In this document: one piece after another, positions 53,099-61,620 of the stretch
How positions within the stretch are numbered: the first letter of the stretch is position 1
Layout: each line of letters begins with the position of its first letter
Assembly (NCBI GenBank): GCA_934636825.1
Contig: CAKUBG010000004.1
Location: forward strand, 54,067-118,066
Source: an uncultured bacterium
GTDB taxonomy: Bacteria; Vulcanimicrobiota; Xenobia; Xenobiales; Xenobiaceae
Direction: 5' to 3'
DNA: 64,000 nucleotides
Notes under the pieces: model-generated
Database searches by the model: none
What the model was told of the DNA's origin: nothing
The model's input: only the letters and a program-made list of their open reading frames with translations
Position numbers and translations under genes: made by a program

Positions 53099-54916
53099 TT
53101 AGTTTTTGTTGGGATCGACTGGGTCGACGATCTCTAGTTCTTTCTTTTTCAAATTTTCCATAAATTCACTGACTTTTTCGCTATAGACAGTAGCGCGGTT
53201 GCGTCCGTGATTTTTAGAATAATAGAGGGCAGCGTCGGCTGCTTTAATAAGTTCACTTTGGGTAGCTGCATGATCGGGATGGCAAGAAATGCCGATACTG
53301 ACAGAAATGCGCAATTCTATAGGCTCGTCAGCTCCTTCAACTTTCCAAGTAAATTGGTGTTCTTCCAGAGCGCGTTGGATACGACAAGACGCGCGTACAG
53401 CTCCTTCCAAGCCAGAATCGATCAGCACTACAGCAAATTCTTCACCGCCGTAGCGTCCAATTATGTCTACGTCACGCAGCGCCTTGCGCAAGACTGAGGC
53501 CACTTCGTAAAGTACATAGTCGCCGCATTGGTGGCCGTAAGTATCATTAACACTCTTAAAGAAGTCGATATCGAGCATAAGCAAACTCAAATTGGCTTGG
53601 CTGCGATTGACGCGACGGATTTCTTCTGAAAATTTAGAGAAGAAATGGCGTCTAATGAAAACTTTGGTCAAACCGTCGGTGACGGCAAGTTCATAAAGGT
53701 GAGCGTTGTAGAGAGCTACGGCCGCTTGGTCAGCTACTTGTAAAATAATTTGCAAGTCGTCACTGGTAAAGGGGGCGCCCATTTCCTTATTGGTAATATT
53801 TAATACGCCTTGCAAATCGTCGTGCACTACCAAAGGAACGCACATAATGGAGGAAACATTGGAAGATGCGTTGCGCACGAAGGTGGGATCATCGGCTGTG
53901 TTGTTGATAATAACTGGAAGTCTAGTTTTGGCTACTTGGCCGGCTATGCCTTCGCCTATTTTAAAACTGCGTGTTTTGTAAACGCCACGCAGAATCTTGT
54001 CTTCTGTATCGGGATCGATGCCGTGAACTACGGAAACTACCAGATCGCCGGTCGATTCTTCCAAGAGCATAATAGAGCCCTTTTGAGCTCTGACTATACC
54101 GGCGGCATACTTAAGAATGTCTTTTAAGAGATGGTTGCGATCGTCGATAGCGCTGAGAGCTTTGCCTACATCGTAGAGAGTTTCCAATTTGTGAACTTGA
54201 CGCGCCAAAGCTATGCGAGAAGCTTCCAATTGCTTATACCACATAGCATTGCGCAAAGCCCGCGCTCCTTGGGCAGTAAGTTGTTCTATAAATTCGGCTT
54301 CTAAAGGCTCAGGTTCGGAAATATCTAAGCCGATAATGCCTATCACAGAATTGTCTAAGCGGTGGAGAAGGGGAATCCAGTAATACAAGCCTAAATTGTC
54401 TAAGTTGCATTCGGCTAAACTGTCAGCATAAAGGGAAGCATGTCGACCGCTAACTTCGTCAATAGTAGAAAAAGGATGGCCGTTGCAAGCATCGAGCCAA
54501 AACATGCCTTGCATATTGGGTAAAAAAGTAAAATCTTTTTGGGAGATGTCTAAGTTTACTTGGTAGGCGCAGCGAAAAACTTTACCGTCATTGTCAGTAT
54601 TGTTGATGCTATTAGTCAATTTGCCCAAATAATGATAAATAGGATCTTCCGCATCTTCAGGCTGTAAGCGATTGTAAGGACTGTTGCCTTTTTTTACATC
54701 AGTAATAAAAATGGCGGCTTTTTTAGCATTTAGGCGACCTACTAAAGTGTCGACAAAAATTTTGCTAACTAGCTCTATACTGGAAATAGCTGCATCTAAA
54801 CGATCGGTTACGCCTATAATCAGCTTAGAGTTGCGCAAACGAACTAAAGTCCGTCTATTTTCGCTGATTACTTTAGCGTACTTGTCTTGTAATTCTTGTA
54901 TATTGGGAAGATCCAT
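53099..54916 (-). CDS. GAF-GAF-GGDEF diguanylate cyclase
   Basis: A 605-residue cytoplasmic protein. Two GAF-like sensor regions (about 25-230 and 255-405) precede the GGDEF domain. There, MLDIDFFKSVNDTYGHQCGDYVL carries the metal Asp and the active motif is RYGGEEFAVVL (GGEEF, competent). It should make cyclic di-GMP. An RxxD inhibitory site is not obvious: ALRDVDIIGR lies just before. No EAL domain. It is divergent from no neighbour and ends next to the TPR gene terminator. Confidence 0.9.
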   Translation of the reverse strand: MDLPNIQELQDKYAKVISENRRTLVRLRNSKLIIGVTDRLDAAISSIELVSKIFVDTLVGRLNAKKAAIFITDVKKGNSPYNRLQPEDAEDPIYHYLGKLTNSINNTDNDGKVFRCAYQVNLDISQKDFTFLPNMQGMFWLDACNGHPFSTIDEVSGRHASLYADSLAECNLDNLGLYYWIPLLHRLDNSVIGIIGLDISEPEPLEAEFIEQLTAQGARALRNAMWYKQLEASRIALARQVHKLETLYDVGKALSAIDDRNHLLKDILKYAAGIVRAQKGSIMLLEESTGDLVVSVVHGIDPDTEDKILRGVYKTRSFKIGEGIAGQVAKTRLPVIINNTADDPTFVRNASSNVSSIMCVPLVVHDDLQGVLNITNKEMGAPFTSDDLQIILQVADQAAVALYNAHLYELAVTDGLTKVFIRRHFFSKFSEEIRRVNRSQANLSLLMLDIDFFKSVNDTYGHQCGDYVLYEVASVLRKALRDVDIIGRYGGEEFAVVLIDSGLEGAVRASCRIQRALEEHQFTWKVEGADEPIELRISVSIGISCHPDHAATQSELIKAADAALYYSKNHGRNRATVYSEKVSEFMENLKKKELEIVDPVDPNKN

Positions 54917-55010
54917 TGTTCTCCGTCTTAGTGTTTACGTCGGCATTACTGCTTAGACCCAAACATCTCCAAAGGTTGATTCGGTCGGGTTCTTGATAAA
55001 TGGCTCTTTT

Positions 55011-55038
55011 GCCTGCCTTCTCATTGGCGAAGGCAGGC
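55011..55038. terminator. Hairpin downstream of the ABC-F gene
   Basis: Stem GCCTGCCTT / AAGGCAGGC (10 bp with the closing C-G), 8-base loop. The T tract is on the plus side only, so use on the minus strand is doubtful. Confidence 0.45.
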
Positions 55039-55053
55039 CTTTGCTTCGCATTT

Positions 55054-56994
55054 TTAAGCTAAAGAAGCTAATTCTTCCCACTCAGTCATATATTTATCAA
55101 GGTTAGCTTGAATAATTTCAAAGTCTTGATAAGCTTTGGTCATTTCCTCGGTATTGTCGGAAGGATTGGCCAAAAGCTGTTTGATTTGCTCCAAGCGCTC
55201 GTCATTTTGCTCTATTAAATTTTCCAATTCTTTTAAGCGGGTACTTTGCTTATAAGAAAGCTTCTTCTTTTTGGGCGGAGTTGTTTTTTTCGCAGTTTGG
55301 ATAGAAATCGGCTGATTAGCTTTTTGAGCTTGTTCAGCTTTTTCTTTAAGCATTTTTTGTTGACGGGCTTGGTCTTCAGCTTGCTTATTGATATGCTCGC
55401 GCAACGTTTCGTAGTCGCCGGCAAATTCTTGAATTTTGCCATCGCCGAAGTAAAAAAGTCTATCGGCGCAACGATCGAGAAAATAGCGATCGTGGCTGAC
55501 AATAATTACAATATTTGGGTAATCGTCCAGCCAAGCTTCCAACCTTACCAGAGTGGGAATATCCAGATCGTTAGTCGGCTCGTCTAAAAGTAAGCAATTG
55601 GGGCTGGTCATCAAAAGACGCAACAAGCGCAGTCTCTTGCGTTCGCCTCCGGAAAGTTTACTTACCAAACTATGCTGCATAGGGCGGGGAAACAAAAATT
55701 GCTCTAACAAATTTTCCGCACTGACACGTCGTCCGTCAGCCAAAACCATATAGTCTCCGCTTTCGCGCAAATAATCGATGATGGTTTGATCTTCATTGTC
55801 GTCTTCAGCAGTTTGCGTATAATAGCCGCGCCTAATCGTTTCGCCTACTTCTACATGTCCGCTGTCTGGCTTAATCGTTTCGGCAATAATATTGAGCAAA
55901 GTAGTTTTACCGCAACCATTGGCTCCCACGAAACCCAGACGGGCTCCTTTGCCTATTTTGAGTGAAAAGTCTTTAAATAAAGTGCGCCCTTCGTAAGCTT
56001 TGCTAACTGAACAAAGATCGATACCTTTGGTGCCTAAGCGATTGGCAGACTTAAACTGATTGAAAGTGACTTCTTGAGTTTTATTTAAAAGCGCTTTCTG
56101 CTTTTGCTGAATTTCCAAAAGCTCAGCCAAACGTTCCTGGCGGGCTTTTTGCTTGGTAGAACGAGCTCTGGCACCGCGCTTAAACCATTCCATTTCCTGT
56201 CGAATTAAGTTGGCCCGTTTTTCGGTTTCCGCTTGGTTAAGCTCTATAAAATGGGCTTTTTCCTCTAAATATTTGGCATAATTGCCTTCATAGAGTCGGC
56301 CCGCCCCTTTATCTATTTCCAAAATGCGATTGACGGTGCGATCCAAAAAGTAGCGGTCGTGAGTAACCATAACCACGGCACCTTTGAAAGCATTGAGTTG
56401 AGTTTCCAACCAGTCGATGGTAATAGTGTCCAGATGGTTGGTGGGCTCGTCTAAAAGCAACAATTGAGGATTATCTAAAAAAGCTATGCAAATAGCTACT
56501 TTTTTGCGAGTTCCTTGTGATAAATTGCCAATTGGTTCGGTAATATTTTCTAAGTTGAGTTGAGAAATCATATTCTCAATGCGAGTATTGAGCTCCCAAG
56601 CTTGGGAAGCGTTTAAGACATTGCTCAAATGTTCGACTTGGCGTTCATTTTCTGAAGAAGGGTTGAGACTATAAGCTTCGCAAGCTTTTTCGTAGGCGGC
56701 TAACATGTCTAAAACGTGCTGCTGCGATCGCATTATCGTTTCGCGAATAGTTAAACTATCATCAAATTGGGGAGTTTGGGGCAGCCAACCAATAGTTAAG
56801 CCCTGACTAAAAATAGCTTGCCCATAGTCCGGCTCATCTAATTTGCCGATAATGCGTAACAAACTGGTCTTGCCACAACCGTTGGCGCCGATAATACCTA
56901 AACGCTCGGAAGAGCTTATATCTAAAGAAATATTTTGCCAAATAGGCTCTGTTAAAAACTGACGAGCGACTTGCTCTAATTTTACTAAAGACAT
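55054..56994 (-). CDS. Uup-like ABC-F ATPase
   Basis: A 646-residue soluble protein with two ABC cassettes: Walker A GANGCGKTSLL (about 35) and GANGCGKTTLL (about 355), signatures NLSQGTRKKVA and KLSGGERKRLRLL, and Walker B LLLDEPTNHLD / LLLDEPTNDLD. The linker is long and charged; the C-terminus is a coiled coil (about 560-646), as in Uup. ABC-F proteins act on the ribosome. The start is ATG at 56994; a longer frame starts at GTG nine bases earlier. It is divergent from hsdS. Confidence 0.92.
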   Translation of the reverse strand: MSLVKLEQVARQFLTEPIWQNISLDISSSERLGIIGANGCGKTSLLRIIGKLDEPDYGQAIFSQGLTIGWLPQTPQFDDSLTIRETIMRSQQHVLDMLAAYEKACEAYSLNPSSENERQVEHLSNVLNASQAWELNTRIENMISQLNLENITEPIGNLSQGTRKKVAICIAFLDNPQLLLLDEPTNHLDTITIDWLETQLNAFKGAVVMVTHDRYFLDRTVNRILEIDKGAGRLYEGNYAKYLEEKAHFIELNQAETEKRANLIRQEMEWFKRGARARSTKQKARQERLAELLEIQQKQKALLNKTQEVTFNQFKSANRLGTKGIDLCSVSKAYEGRTLFKDFSLKIGKGARLGFVGANGCGKTTLLNIIAETIKPDSGHVEVGETIRRGYYTQTAEDDNEDQTIIDYLRESGDYMVLADGRRVSAENLLEQFLFPRPMQHSLVSKLSGGERKRLRLLRLLMTSPNCLLLDEPTNDLDIPTLVRLEAWLDDYPNIVIIVSHDRYFLDRCADRLFYFGDGKIQEFAGDYETLREHINKQAEDQARQQKMLKEKAEQAQKANQPISIQTAKKTTPPKKKKLSYKQSTRLKELENLIEQNDERLEQIKQLLANPSDNTEEMTKAYQDFEIIQANLDKYMTEWEELASLA

Positions 56995-57097
56995 GCCCCG
57001 CACTTTCTTGCGTCGCAGGTTACTACCTTTTTTCGCCTTTGTCTTTGATTACCGGCTTTGGATAGGTGAAAACTGCTCACATACGAACAAAAAAGCT

Positions 57098-58492
57098 ATG
57101 ATTGATACCAAACTTTTACGCCAAAAACTTATCGATATGGCCTTGCGCGGCCAACTTGTCGAGCAACGCCCCGAAGACGGCCACGCTACCGACTTACTAG
57201 AACAAATCCGCGCCGAAAAAGCCGCCCTAATTAAAGAAGGCAAAATCAAAAAAGAAAAGCCTTTGCAGGAAATAAAAGAAGAGGAAAAGCCTTTTGCCAT
57301 TCCGGCCAACTGGTGCTGGGTTCGGCTAGGGGAAATATCTGCAATAGTAGGTGGATTTGCTTTTCAAAGCTTAAATTATGTTAAGCAGGGCATTCGTATT
57401 ATTCGAATTTCCGATTTTAACAACTGTGGTTTCATAAATAATGACATAGTCAGATATGAATACGATGACTATTTATGCCCGTATGAAATACAAGAAAATG
57501 ATATATTGCTTTGTATGACTGGTGGAACTGTCGGAAAAAATATGATTGTTCCAAGATTGAGAGAGCGTCTGTTTATAAATCAGCGTGTGGCGATTATAAG
57601 AGCATATTTTCAAGGATTGCAGCGGTATATTTACGCGAATATAAGATCAGACTTTATACAAAAGGCAATAAATAGGAGTAAAAATTCTTTAAATGATAAT
57701 ATTTCCATGAAAGTTATCAATAATTTTCCCATTCCGCTGCCGCCGCTGGCCGAGCAAAAGCGCATAGTGGTTGCTTTGGAAGCTTGCCTTAAATTGGTAG
57801 ATACTATAGCTAAAGACAGTGCCGATTTAGATAAAGCTTTAAAGTTTTTGCGTCAAAAAATGCTGGATATGGCTGTGCGCGGCCAACTTGTAGAGCAACG
57901 CCCCGAAGATGGCAACGCTACCGACTTACTAGAACAAATCCGCGCCGAAAAAGCCGCCCTAATTAAGGCTGGCAAAATCAAAAAAGAGAAACCTTTGCCG
58001 GAAATAAAAGAAGAGGATAAGCCTTTTGCTATTCCGGCCAATTGGTGTTGGGTAAGACTGGGGGATATATTATCGGTTTCTTCAGGAAAAAGTTTAACAT
58101 CCATATCGCTGAACAGTTGCGGACTATATCCGGTGTATGGTGGAAACGGTATAATCGGTTTTTATGACGACAGTAATGTGCCAGATCACACTTTAGTTAT
58201 AGGACGGGTGGGAGCTTATTGTGGTAATACGCATATAACTAAAAAATATGCATGGGTCACTGATAACGCCCTAATTGTTAAGTTTTGTAAAAAGCAAATA
58301 TCAATAACGTATTTAAAATATTGCATGGACTATACAAATTTAAAAAAAGTTGCAAACTCAACAGCCCAACCTGTTGTTTCTGGAAAGGGTATATATCCTG
58401 TGGTTATCCCGCTGCCGCCGCTGGCTGAGCAAAAACGCATAGTGGCTAAACTTGAGCAAATAAATGCTTTAATTAAAACTATGCTCAATTAG
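57098..58492 (+). CDS. hsdS: Solitary type I restriction specificity subunit HsdS
   Basis: A 464-residue S subunit of two halves. Each half has a conserved helix segment (RQKLIDMALRGQLVEQRP and RQKMLDMAVRGQLVEQRP), a target-recognition domain and the ending IPLPPLAEQKRIV. The first TRD lies at about 75-215, the second at about 315-440. It should set the DNA target of a type I methylase/restriction enzyme. HsdM and HsdR are not in the window, so it is an orphan, a silent cassette or works with subunits elsewhere. No Shine-Dalgarno is clear at the ATG. Confidence 0.85.
   Translation: MIDTKLLRQKLIDMALRGQLVEQRPEDGHATDLLEQIRAEKAALIKEGKIKKEKPLQEIKEEEKPFAIPANWCWVRLGEISAIVGGFAFQSLNYVKQGIRIIRISDFNNCGFINNDIVRYEYDDYLCPYEIQENDILLCMTGGTVGKNMIVPRLRERLFINQRVAIIRAYFQGLQRYIYANIRSDFIQKAINRSKNSLNDNISMKVINNFPIPLPPLAEQKRIVVALEACLKLVDTIAKDSADLDKALKFLRQKMLDMAVRGQLVEQRPEDGNATDLLEQIRAEKAALIKAGKIKKEKPLPEIKEEDKPFAIPANWCWVRLGDILSVSSGKSLTSISLNSCGLYPVYGGNGIIGFYDDSNVPDHTLVIGRVGAYCGNTHITKKYAWVTDNALIVKFCKKQISITYLKYCMDYTNLKKVANSTAQPVVSGKGIYPVVIPLPPLAEQKRIVAKLEQINALIKTMLN
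57144..57320 (+). repeat. hsdS internal direct repeat, copy 1
   Basis: About 177 bases aligned without gaps with 57876-58052 (offset 732); I count about 13 differences by eye. Shorter repeats follow at 57731-57770 and 58406-58445. Such repeats allow recombination that swaps recognition domains. Confidence 0.9.
57876..58052 (+). repeat. hsdS internal direct repeat, copy 2
   Basis: Partner of 57144-57320. Both encode the conserved spacer ahead of a recognition domain (key words RGQLVEQRPEDG, IRAEKAALIK, PFAIPANWCWVRLG). Confidence 0.9.
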
Positions 58493-58524
58493 TGTGCACA
58501 GCGCAAAAGTTGCGGGCGTAAATG

Positions 58525-58632
58525 AAATTTATAGCCGCCAAAACGTTCGTTATACCCACCGGAGAAAACTTTTCGCGTCAGCGATGTTTTCGAGGAGGGA
58601 TATAACGAACTAATCAACGAGGCTATAAATTT
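58525..58632. repeat. Three-tier nested inverted repeat
   Basis: Three nested stems: AAATTTATAGCC (58525-58536) with GGCTATAAATTT (58621-58632), TTCGTTATA (58546-58554) with TATAACGAA (58601-58609), and GAAAAC (58564-58569) with GTTTTC (58586-58591). It could fold as one 108-base hairpin in RNA or single-stranded DNA. It lies ~30 bases after hsdS. Purpose unknown; it sits in the gene-free stretch 58493-59065. Confidence 0.8.
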
Positions 58633-58658
58633 TTAGCATCAACACGTGTAACGTAACA

Positions 58659-58887
58659 TGTTTGGCTGCGTAGTTTTTTAGCCTAGAGACGCTGATTATG
58701 TTCCGCCCGCTCGTTAGCTATTTTGTGTTAGCTACATTTTTTACCATATCTACGCTCCGGCTTCACTGGCCTGGCGGCCAGAGGCCTGCGCTACCGATAT
58801 GGTGAAAAAATTTCGCTATAAGTTATGGCTGCGGGCCCTCGTTCATGTTGGCTAGCTCCGCCAGCGGCTCTTTCAGGCTCGAACTGA
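58659..58887 (+). repeat. 229-bp direct repeat flanking the toxin-antitoxin pair, copy 1
   Basis: Aligned without gaps with 59635-59863. The central part (58737-58810) is nearly identical and forms a long imperfect palindrome: TTTTTTACCATATC at the left pairs with GATATGGTGAAAAAA at the right, and the centre has CTGGCC/GGCCAG. A small extra hairpin, CCGAAGCT/AGCTTCGG, follows at 58888-58906. Confidence 0.88.
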
Positions 58888-58985
58888 CCGAAGCTTTTAG
58901 CTTCGGCCAATATTCTTCGCCTTTCATTCTCCCTCTGTCTTCGCCTGTTGGTTAAAAAAACTACGCAAAACAAATGCTTGTTTTT

Positions 58986-59014
58986 TTTTGTGTGCATTGC
59001 ATTTAAAATATAAT
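58986..59014 (+). promoter_or_regulatory. Promoter candidate of the toxin-antitoxin pair
   Basis: TATAAT at 59009-59014 with a poor -35 (TTTTGT) 17 bases upstream. Repeated TTAG steps between it and the ATG could be the antitoxin operator, as is usual for RelB/DinJ families. Confidence 0.5.
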
Positions 59015-59065
59015 AAGTTAGTGTTAGCATATTAGTAGATTGTCAGAGAAGGGTGGTTTTACATC

Positions 59066-59335
59066 ATGGCTCCTAAAAGTAATATGACGCTGAGAATAGA
59101 GCCGGAACTGAAAGAGCAGGCGGCGGCTTTATTTAATTCTTTGGGCTTAGATTTAAGTACAGCTACAGGCATTTTCTTTCGCCAGGCTTTAAGATGTCAT
59201 GGTCTTCCTTTTGAAGTTAAAGTAGATGATCCCAATGAAACTACTTATAGAGCTTTAGAAAGCGCTGAAAAAGACGAGGATATGCAAGGCCCTTTTGATA
59301 GTGTTTCCGATTTAATGAAGGCATTAAATGCTTAA
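59066..59335 (+). CDS. dinJ: RelB/DinJ family antitoxin
   Basis: An 89-residue antitoxin. The N-terminus MTLRIEPELKEQAAALFNSLGLDLSTATGIF (from residue 7) is the ribbon-helix-helix DNA-binding part of RelB/DinJ, and the C-terminal half (PFDSVSDLMKALNA) would wrap the toxin. It neutralises the toxin encoded 8 bases overlapping downstream and represses their promoter. It is enclosed by the two 229-bp repeats. Confidence 0.9.
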   Translation: MAPKSNMTLRIEPELKEQAAALFNSLGLDLSTATGIFFRQALRCHGLPFEVKVDDPNETTYRALESAEKDEDMQGPFDSVSDLMKALNA

Positions 59336-59606
59336 AGTTAAGTTTACTAAACAGTTTAAGAAAGATTATAAACTTGCTTTAAAACGTGGTTGCGATTCAA
59401 AAAAATTTGAAGTGGTAGTTGAGTTACTTTGCAGCCAATGTTCGTTGCCTAGTATTTACAAAGATCACGCTTTGGTCAATTCTCGCAATTATAAAAATGT
59501 ACGAGAGTGCCATATAGAACCTGATTGGCTTTTGGTTTATCAAATATTTAAAGACGAGTTGATACTAAGATTGATTAGAACTGGAACTCATAGTGATTTG
59601 TTCTAA
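59328..59606 (+). CDS. yafQ: YafQ family mRNA-cleaving toxin
   Basis: A 92-residue RelE-superfamily toxin. The catalytic residues known for YafQ are visible: His in KDHALVN, His/Asp/Trp in ECHIEPDWLL, and the C-terminal LIRTGTHSDLF. It should cut mRNA in the ribosome and is kept in check by the antitoxin, whose stop it overlaps. The TA pair may stabilise the accessory DNA to its right. Confidence 0.92.
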   Translation: MLKVKFTKQFKKDYKLALKRGCDSKKFEVVVELLCSQCSLPSIYKDHALVNSRNYKNVRECHIEPDWLLVYQIFKDELILRLIRTGTHSDLF

Positions 59607-59634
59607 GTTATCGCTATGCTTGCTGGCTCTTGCC

Positions 59635-59863
59635 TGTTTGGTTGCGTAGTTTTTTAGCCTAGAAACGCTGATAGTGTTCCGTCCGCCCATTAGCTATTTA
59701 GTGTTAGCTACATTTTTTACCATATCTACGCTCCGGCTTCACTGGCCTGGCGGCCAGAGGCCTGCGCTACCGATATGGTGAAAAAATTCCGCTATAAGTT
59801 TAGGCTGCGGGCTCGTGTTCATGTTGGCTAGCTCCAACAGCGGCTCTTCCAGGCTCGAACTGA
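59635..59863 (+). repeat. 229-bp direct repeat flanking the toxin-antitoxin pair, copy 2
   Basis: Starts 29 bases after the toxin stop. Same length as copy 1 with scattered differences. The palindromic core is the best-conserved part. Between the copies lie 747 bases that hold only the toxin-antitoxin genes. Confidence 0.88.
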
Positions 59864-60006
59864 GCACGGGAACACGAAAATTTACACGCAAGTGGCCTTC
59901 CTAAAAACTCCCGGGAATACGGACTTTTCGGCCTTCGTGCTCTCTTGTAAAATTATCGTTAAATGTTCGTTAATACTGAAATTCTACGTCTATTCTCGGT
60001 TTTTAG

Positions 60007-60024
60007 TTGGACAGGAATTGGACA
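60007..60024 (+). repeat. 18-bp direct repeat, copy 1
   Basis: TTGGACAGGAATTGGACA, found again at 63668-63685, with similar flanking bases (GGCCAAAAAGCC here, GGGCAAAAAGCCC there). The two copies bracket the regulator/helicase region. Confidence 0.8.
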
Positions 60025-60122
60025 AAGGCCAAAAAGCCTAACACAGGAAGAAGCCCTATACTTAGGGATTTATGCCGTTTTTTAGCTCTTATTTTTGATA
60101 GTGCTTACTAAAAATATGGCCC

Positions 60123-60386
60123 TGTGGAAAACTTTAAAAAATGCGTTAATTGCCATTTTTGGTACTGATTTTTGGGGGGTACATTGTAAACTTAGGGGCG
60201 AATTTTGTCCACAGGGGGGATCGTGAAGTTATCCACAGGCAAAAGCTCGATTTTATGGCCTTTCTTTTAAATGAAAGCGTTATCACATACCCCTAATTTT
60301 ACAATTTGGTACTATATAAGTATATATATAAATAGATCTTTTTAAAATATTTAAAGAGGTAAATTTCATATATGTAAACTTAGGGG
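60123..60386. other. Origin-like region with DnaA boxes, iteron-like repeats and AT-rich DNA
   Basis: TTATCCACA (60229-60237) is a perfect DnaA box, and TTGTCCACA (60205-60213) and TTTTCCACA (60123-60131, minus strand) differ by one base. TGTAAACTTAGGGG occurs at 60185-60198 and 60373-60386, with an inverted near-copy at 60290-60303. The stretch 60296-60372 is almost all A and T. The rest of the 1.0-kb gene-free region (59607-60618) has no ORF that I believe. Confidence 0.6.
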
Positions 60387-60618
60387 TATTTTTTAAGAGT
60401 AGCCAGCTAATCTCAAAAAGCAAAACTAGCCAATAAAGAAAAGCTTTTAGACCTATTAACCCTCTGGAGACTTACAAGGAGCTGTGGCCTTCATGGTGGT
60501 GAGCGAATAGGAAAAGCTTAAATGTATAAAATCACTAGAGAGGGGTAAACAGTGGCTAGGAATGGCCTTATTTCTTGTCTACGAGCTTTTTTGTTTATAG
60601 GGCACAACACAAACACAA

Positions 60619-60939
60619 CTAAGAAGCCCTGCCCTGGCTAGTCAACAGGAGGGCACAGATCGCTCTTTTGCGCTTCATCGAAAAACAAACTCTAATCAGT
60701 GAATAAATTTGCTTGCTTAGGAGCGGCCGCTTTTTCTCTTTTAGCTCTCTCTCACCACGTTGATACCGTTCAAATATGGCACGCTCTTTAGCTTTTGCGA
60801 AGGGCCTTCCTGGAATGTACAAATTCATGCCGGCAAAATGTTCAGCTAATCCGAAGGCGGCCGCGTTACCACATACGGACGCAACCAAGGCCAGATCGTC
60901 GTTTAAATCCTCTGTCCTAAAATATTCTTGTAAGTTCAT
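60619..60939 (-). CDS. Mor-like transcription regulator
   Basis: A 106-residue protein. The pattern VCGNAAAFGLAEHFAGMNLYIPGRPFAK, then RAIFERYQRGERELKEKK and QIYSLIRV, resembles the phage Mu Mor/C family (dimer domain with LYIP, then a helix-turn-helix of the R-ELA type). The HTH part is poor, so a partial degraded gene is possible. Such regulators sit in mobile elements. It is opposite in direction to the genes on its right. Confidence 0.55.
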   Translation of the reverse strand: MNLQEYFRTEDLNDDLALVASVCGNAAAFGLAEHFAGMNLYIPGRPFAKAKERAIFERYQRGERELKEKKRPLLSKQIYSLIRVCFSMKRKRAICALLLTSQGRAS

Positions 60940-61079
60940 GGCCGCAAATTTTCGTTTCCTACTTGCGAGAATTTGCGCGGGCGGCTATCATGGAGGAGCG
61001 AACTAAGATATATATATTAAAAAGCTACAAGGCCAGAATCAAAGGGAAGCGCCTTGCCTTTTTTGCTTATGTTCTTAGA

Positions 61080-61105
61080 AGTTCGCACGGCTGCGGACTT
61101 TTTTT
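61080..61105 (+). terminator. Intrinsic terminator
   Basis: 8-bp stem AGTTCGCA / TGCGGACT with a 4-base loop CGGC and seven Ts. It is in the 324-base gap 60940-61263, which also has a GCGAGAATTT repeat at 60965-60974 but no ORF I trust. Confidence 0.8.
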
Positions 61106-61178
61106 ATTTTAGGTAGCCAACCAAGAAGACAAAAAGCCCGCGCTGTGCACTGATATTTTTTAACTAAACCCTAAAAAA

Positions 61179-61200
61179 AGAAAAGCCCCCTCGCTTTTCT
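61179..61200. terminator. Hairpin with A and T flanks upstream of the HTH gene
   Basis: Stem AGAAAAGC / GCTTTTCT with a 6-base loop. An A run lies before it and a T-rich stem end after it. It might end transcription in either direction. Confidence 0.5.
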
Positions 61201-61263
61201 GTTGTATGTTTTGCGAACTAAGACGAAAAACGAAGGGGCCCGGAAAGGAGGGTTCCCTTTCCT

Positions 61264-61620
61264 ATGCCTTCCAATGATAGCGGAAAAAGGAACCTTTTGC
61301 AACGTGGTAAAAGCGCCCTCCAAGGCCTTAGAAAGCTACGTTCTTTAGTTCAAAGTGGTGAAGCATCTCAAAAAGATATACTCGCCTTTTTAGATGACAT
61401 AATCGACGATCTGCCTTCGTTCCAAGCGCTGATCAATGCGGCGGAGGATCCGGGTAGGCTCCTCTCCATGAAAGAGGCGGCCGCTCTTCTTGGGTGCTCT
61501 GTCCAGGTGCTTTATGGCAAGATCAGCAGGGGCACGTTCCCTGCGGACGCTCTTGTAAAATCAGAATCCGGGAAGCGGTATTACATAAAGCGATCCGCGC
61601 TTTTGGCGGCTGATATATGA
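61264..61620 (+). CDS. Excisionase-type (HTH_17) DNA-binding protein
   Basis: A 118-residue protein. The C-terminal half, LLSMKEAAALLGCSVQVLYGKISRG then KRYYIKRSALLA, is the small winged HTH found in excisionases and MerR-like proteins. The N-terminal half (residues 1-65) is charged and helical, an unusual addition. Such proteins regulate excision or copy control in mobile elements. It overlaps the helicase gene by four bases (ATGA), so they are one operon. Confidence 0.8.
   Translation: MPSNDSGKRNLLQRGKSALQGLRKLRSLVQSGEASQKDILAFLDDIIDDLPSFQALINAAEDPGRLLSMKEAAALLGCSVQVLYGKISRGTFPADALVKSESGKRYYIKRSALLAADI

Noticed and set aside
58659..59863. Integron attC sites flanking the toxin-antitoxin pair
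   Set aside because: Toxin-antitoxin cassettes are common in integrons and the repeats are palindromic, but I could not find clean GTTRRRY/RYYYAAC core sites, and no integrase is present.
60776..61110. Plus-strand frames opposite and after the Mor-like gene
   Set aside because: The longer one is antisense to a better gene. The 40-codon one starting at 60990 runs into the terminator at 61080-61105, so it is unsupported.
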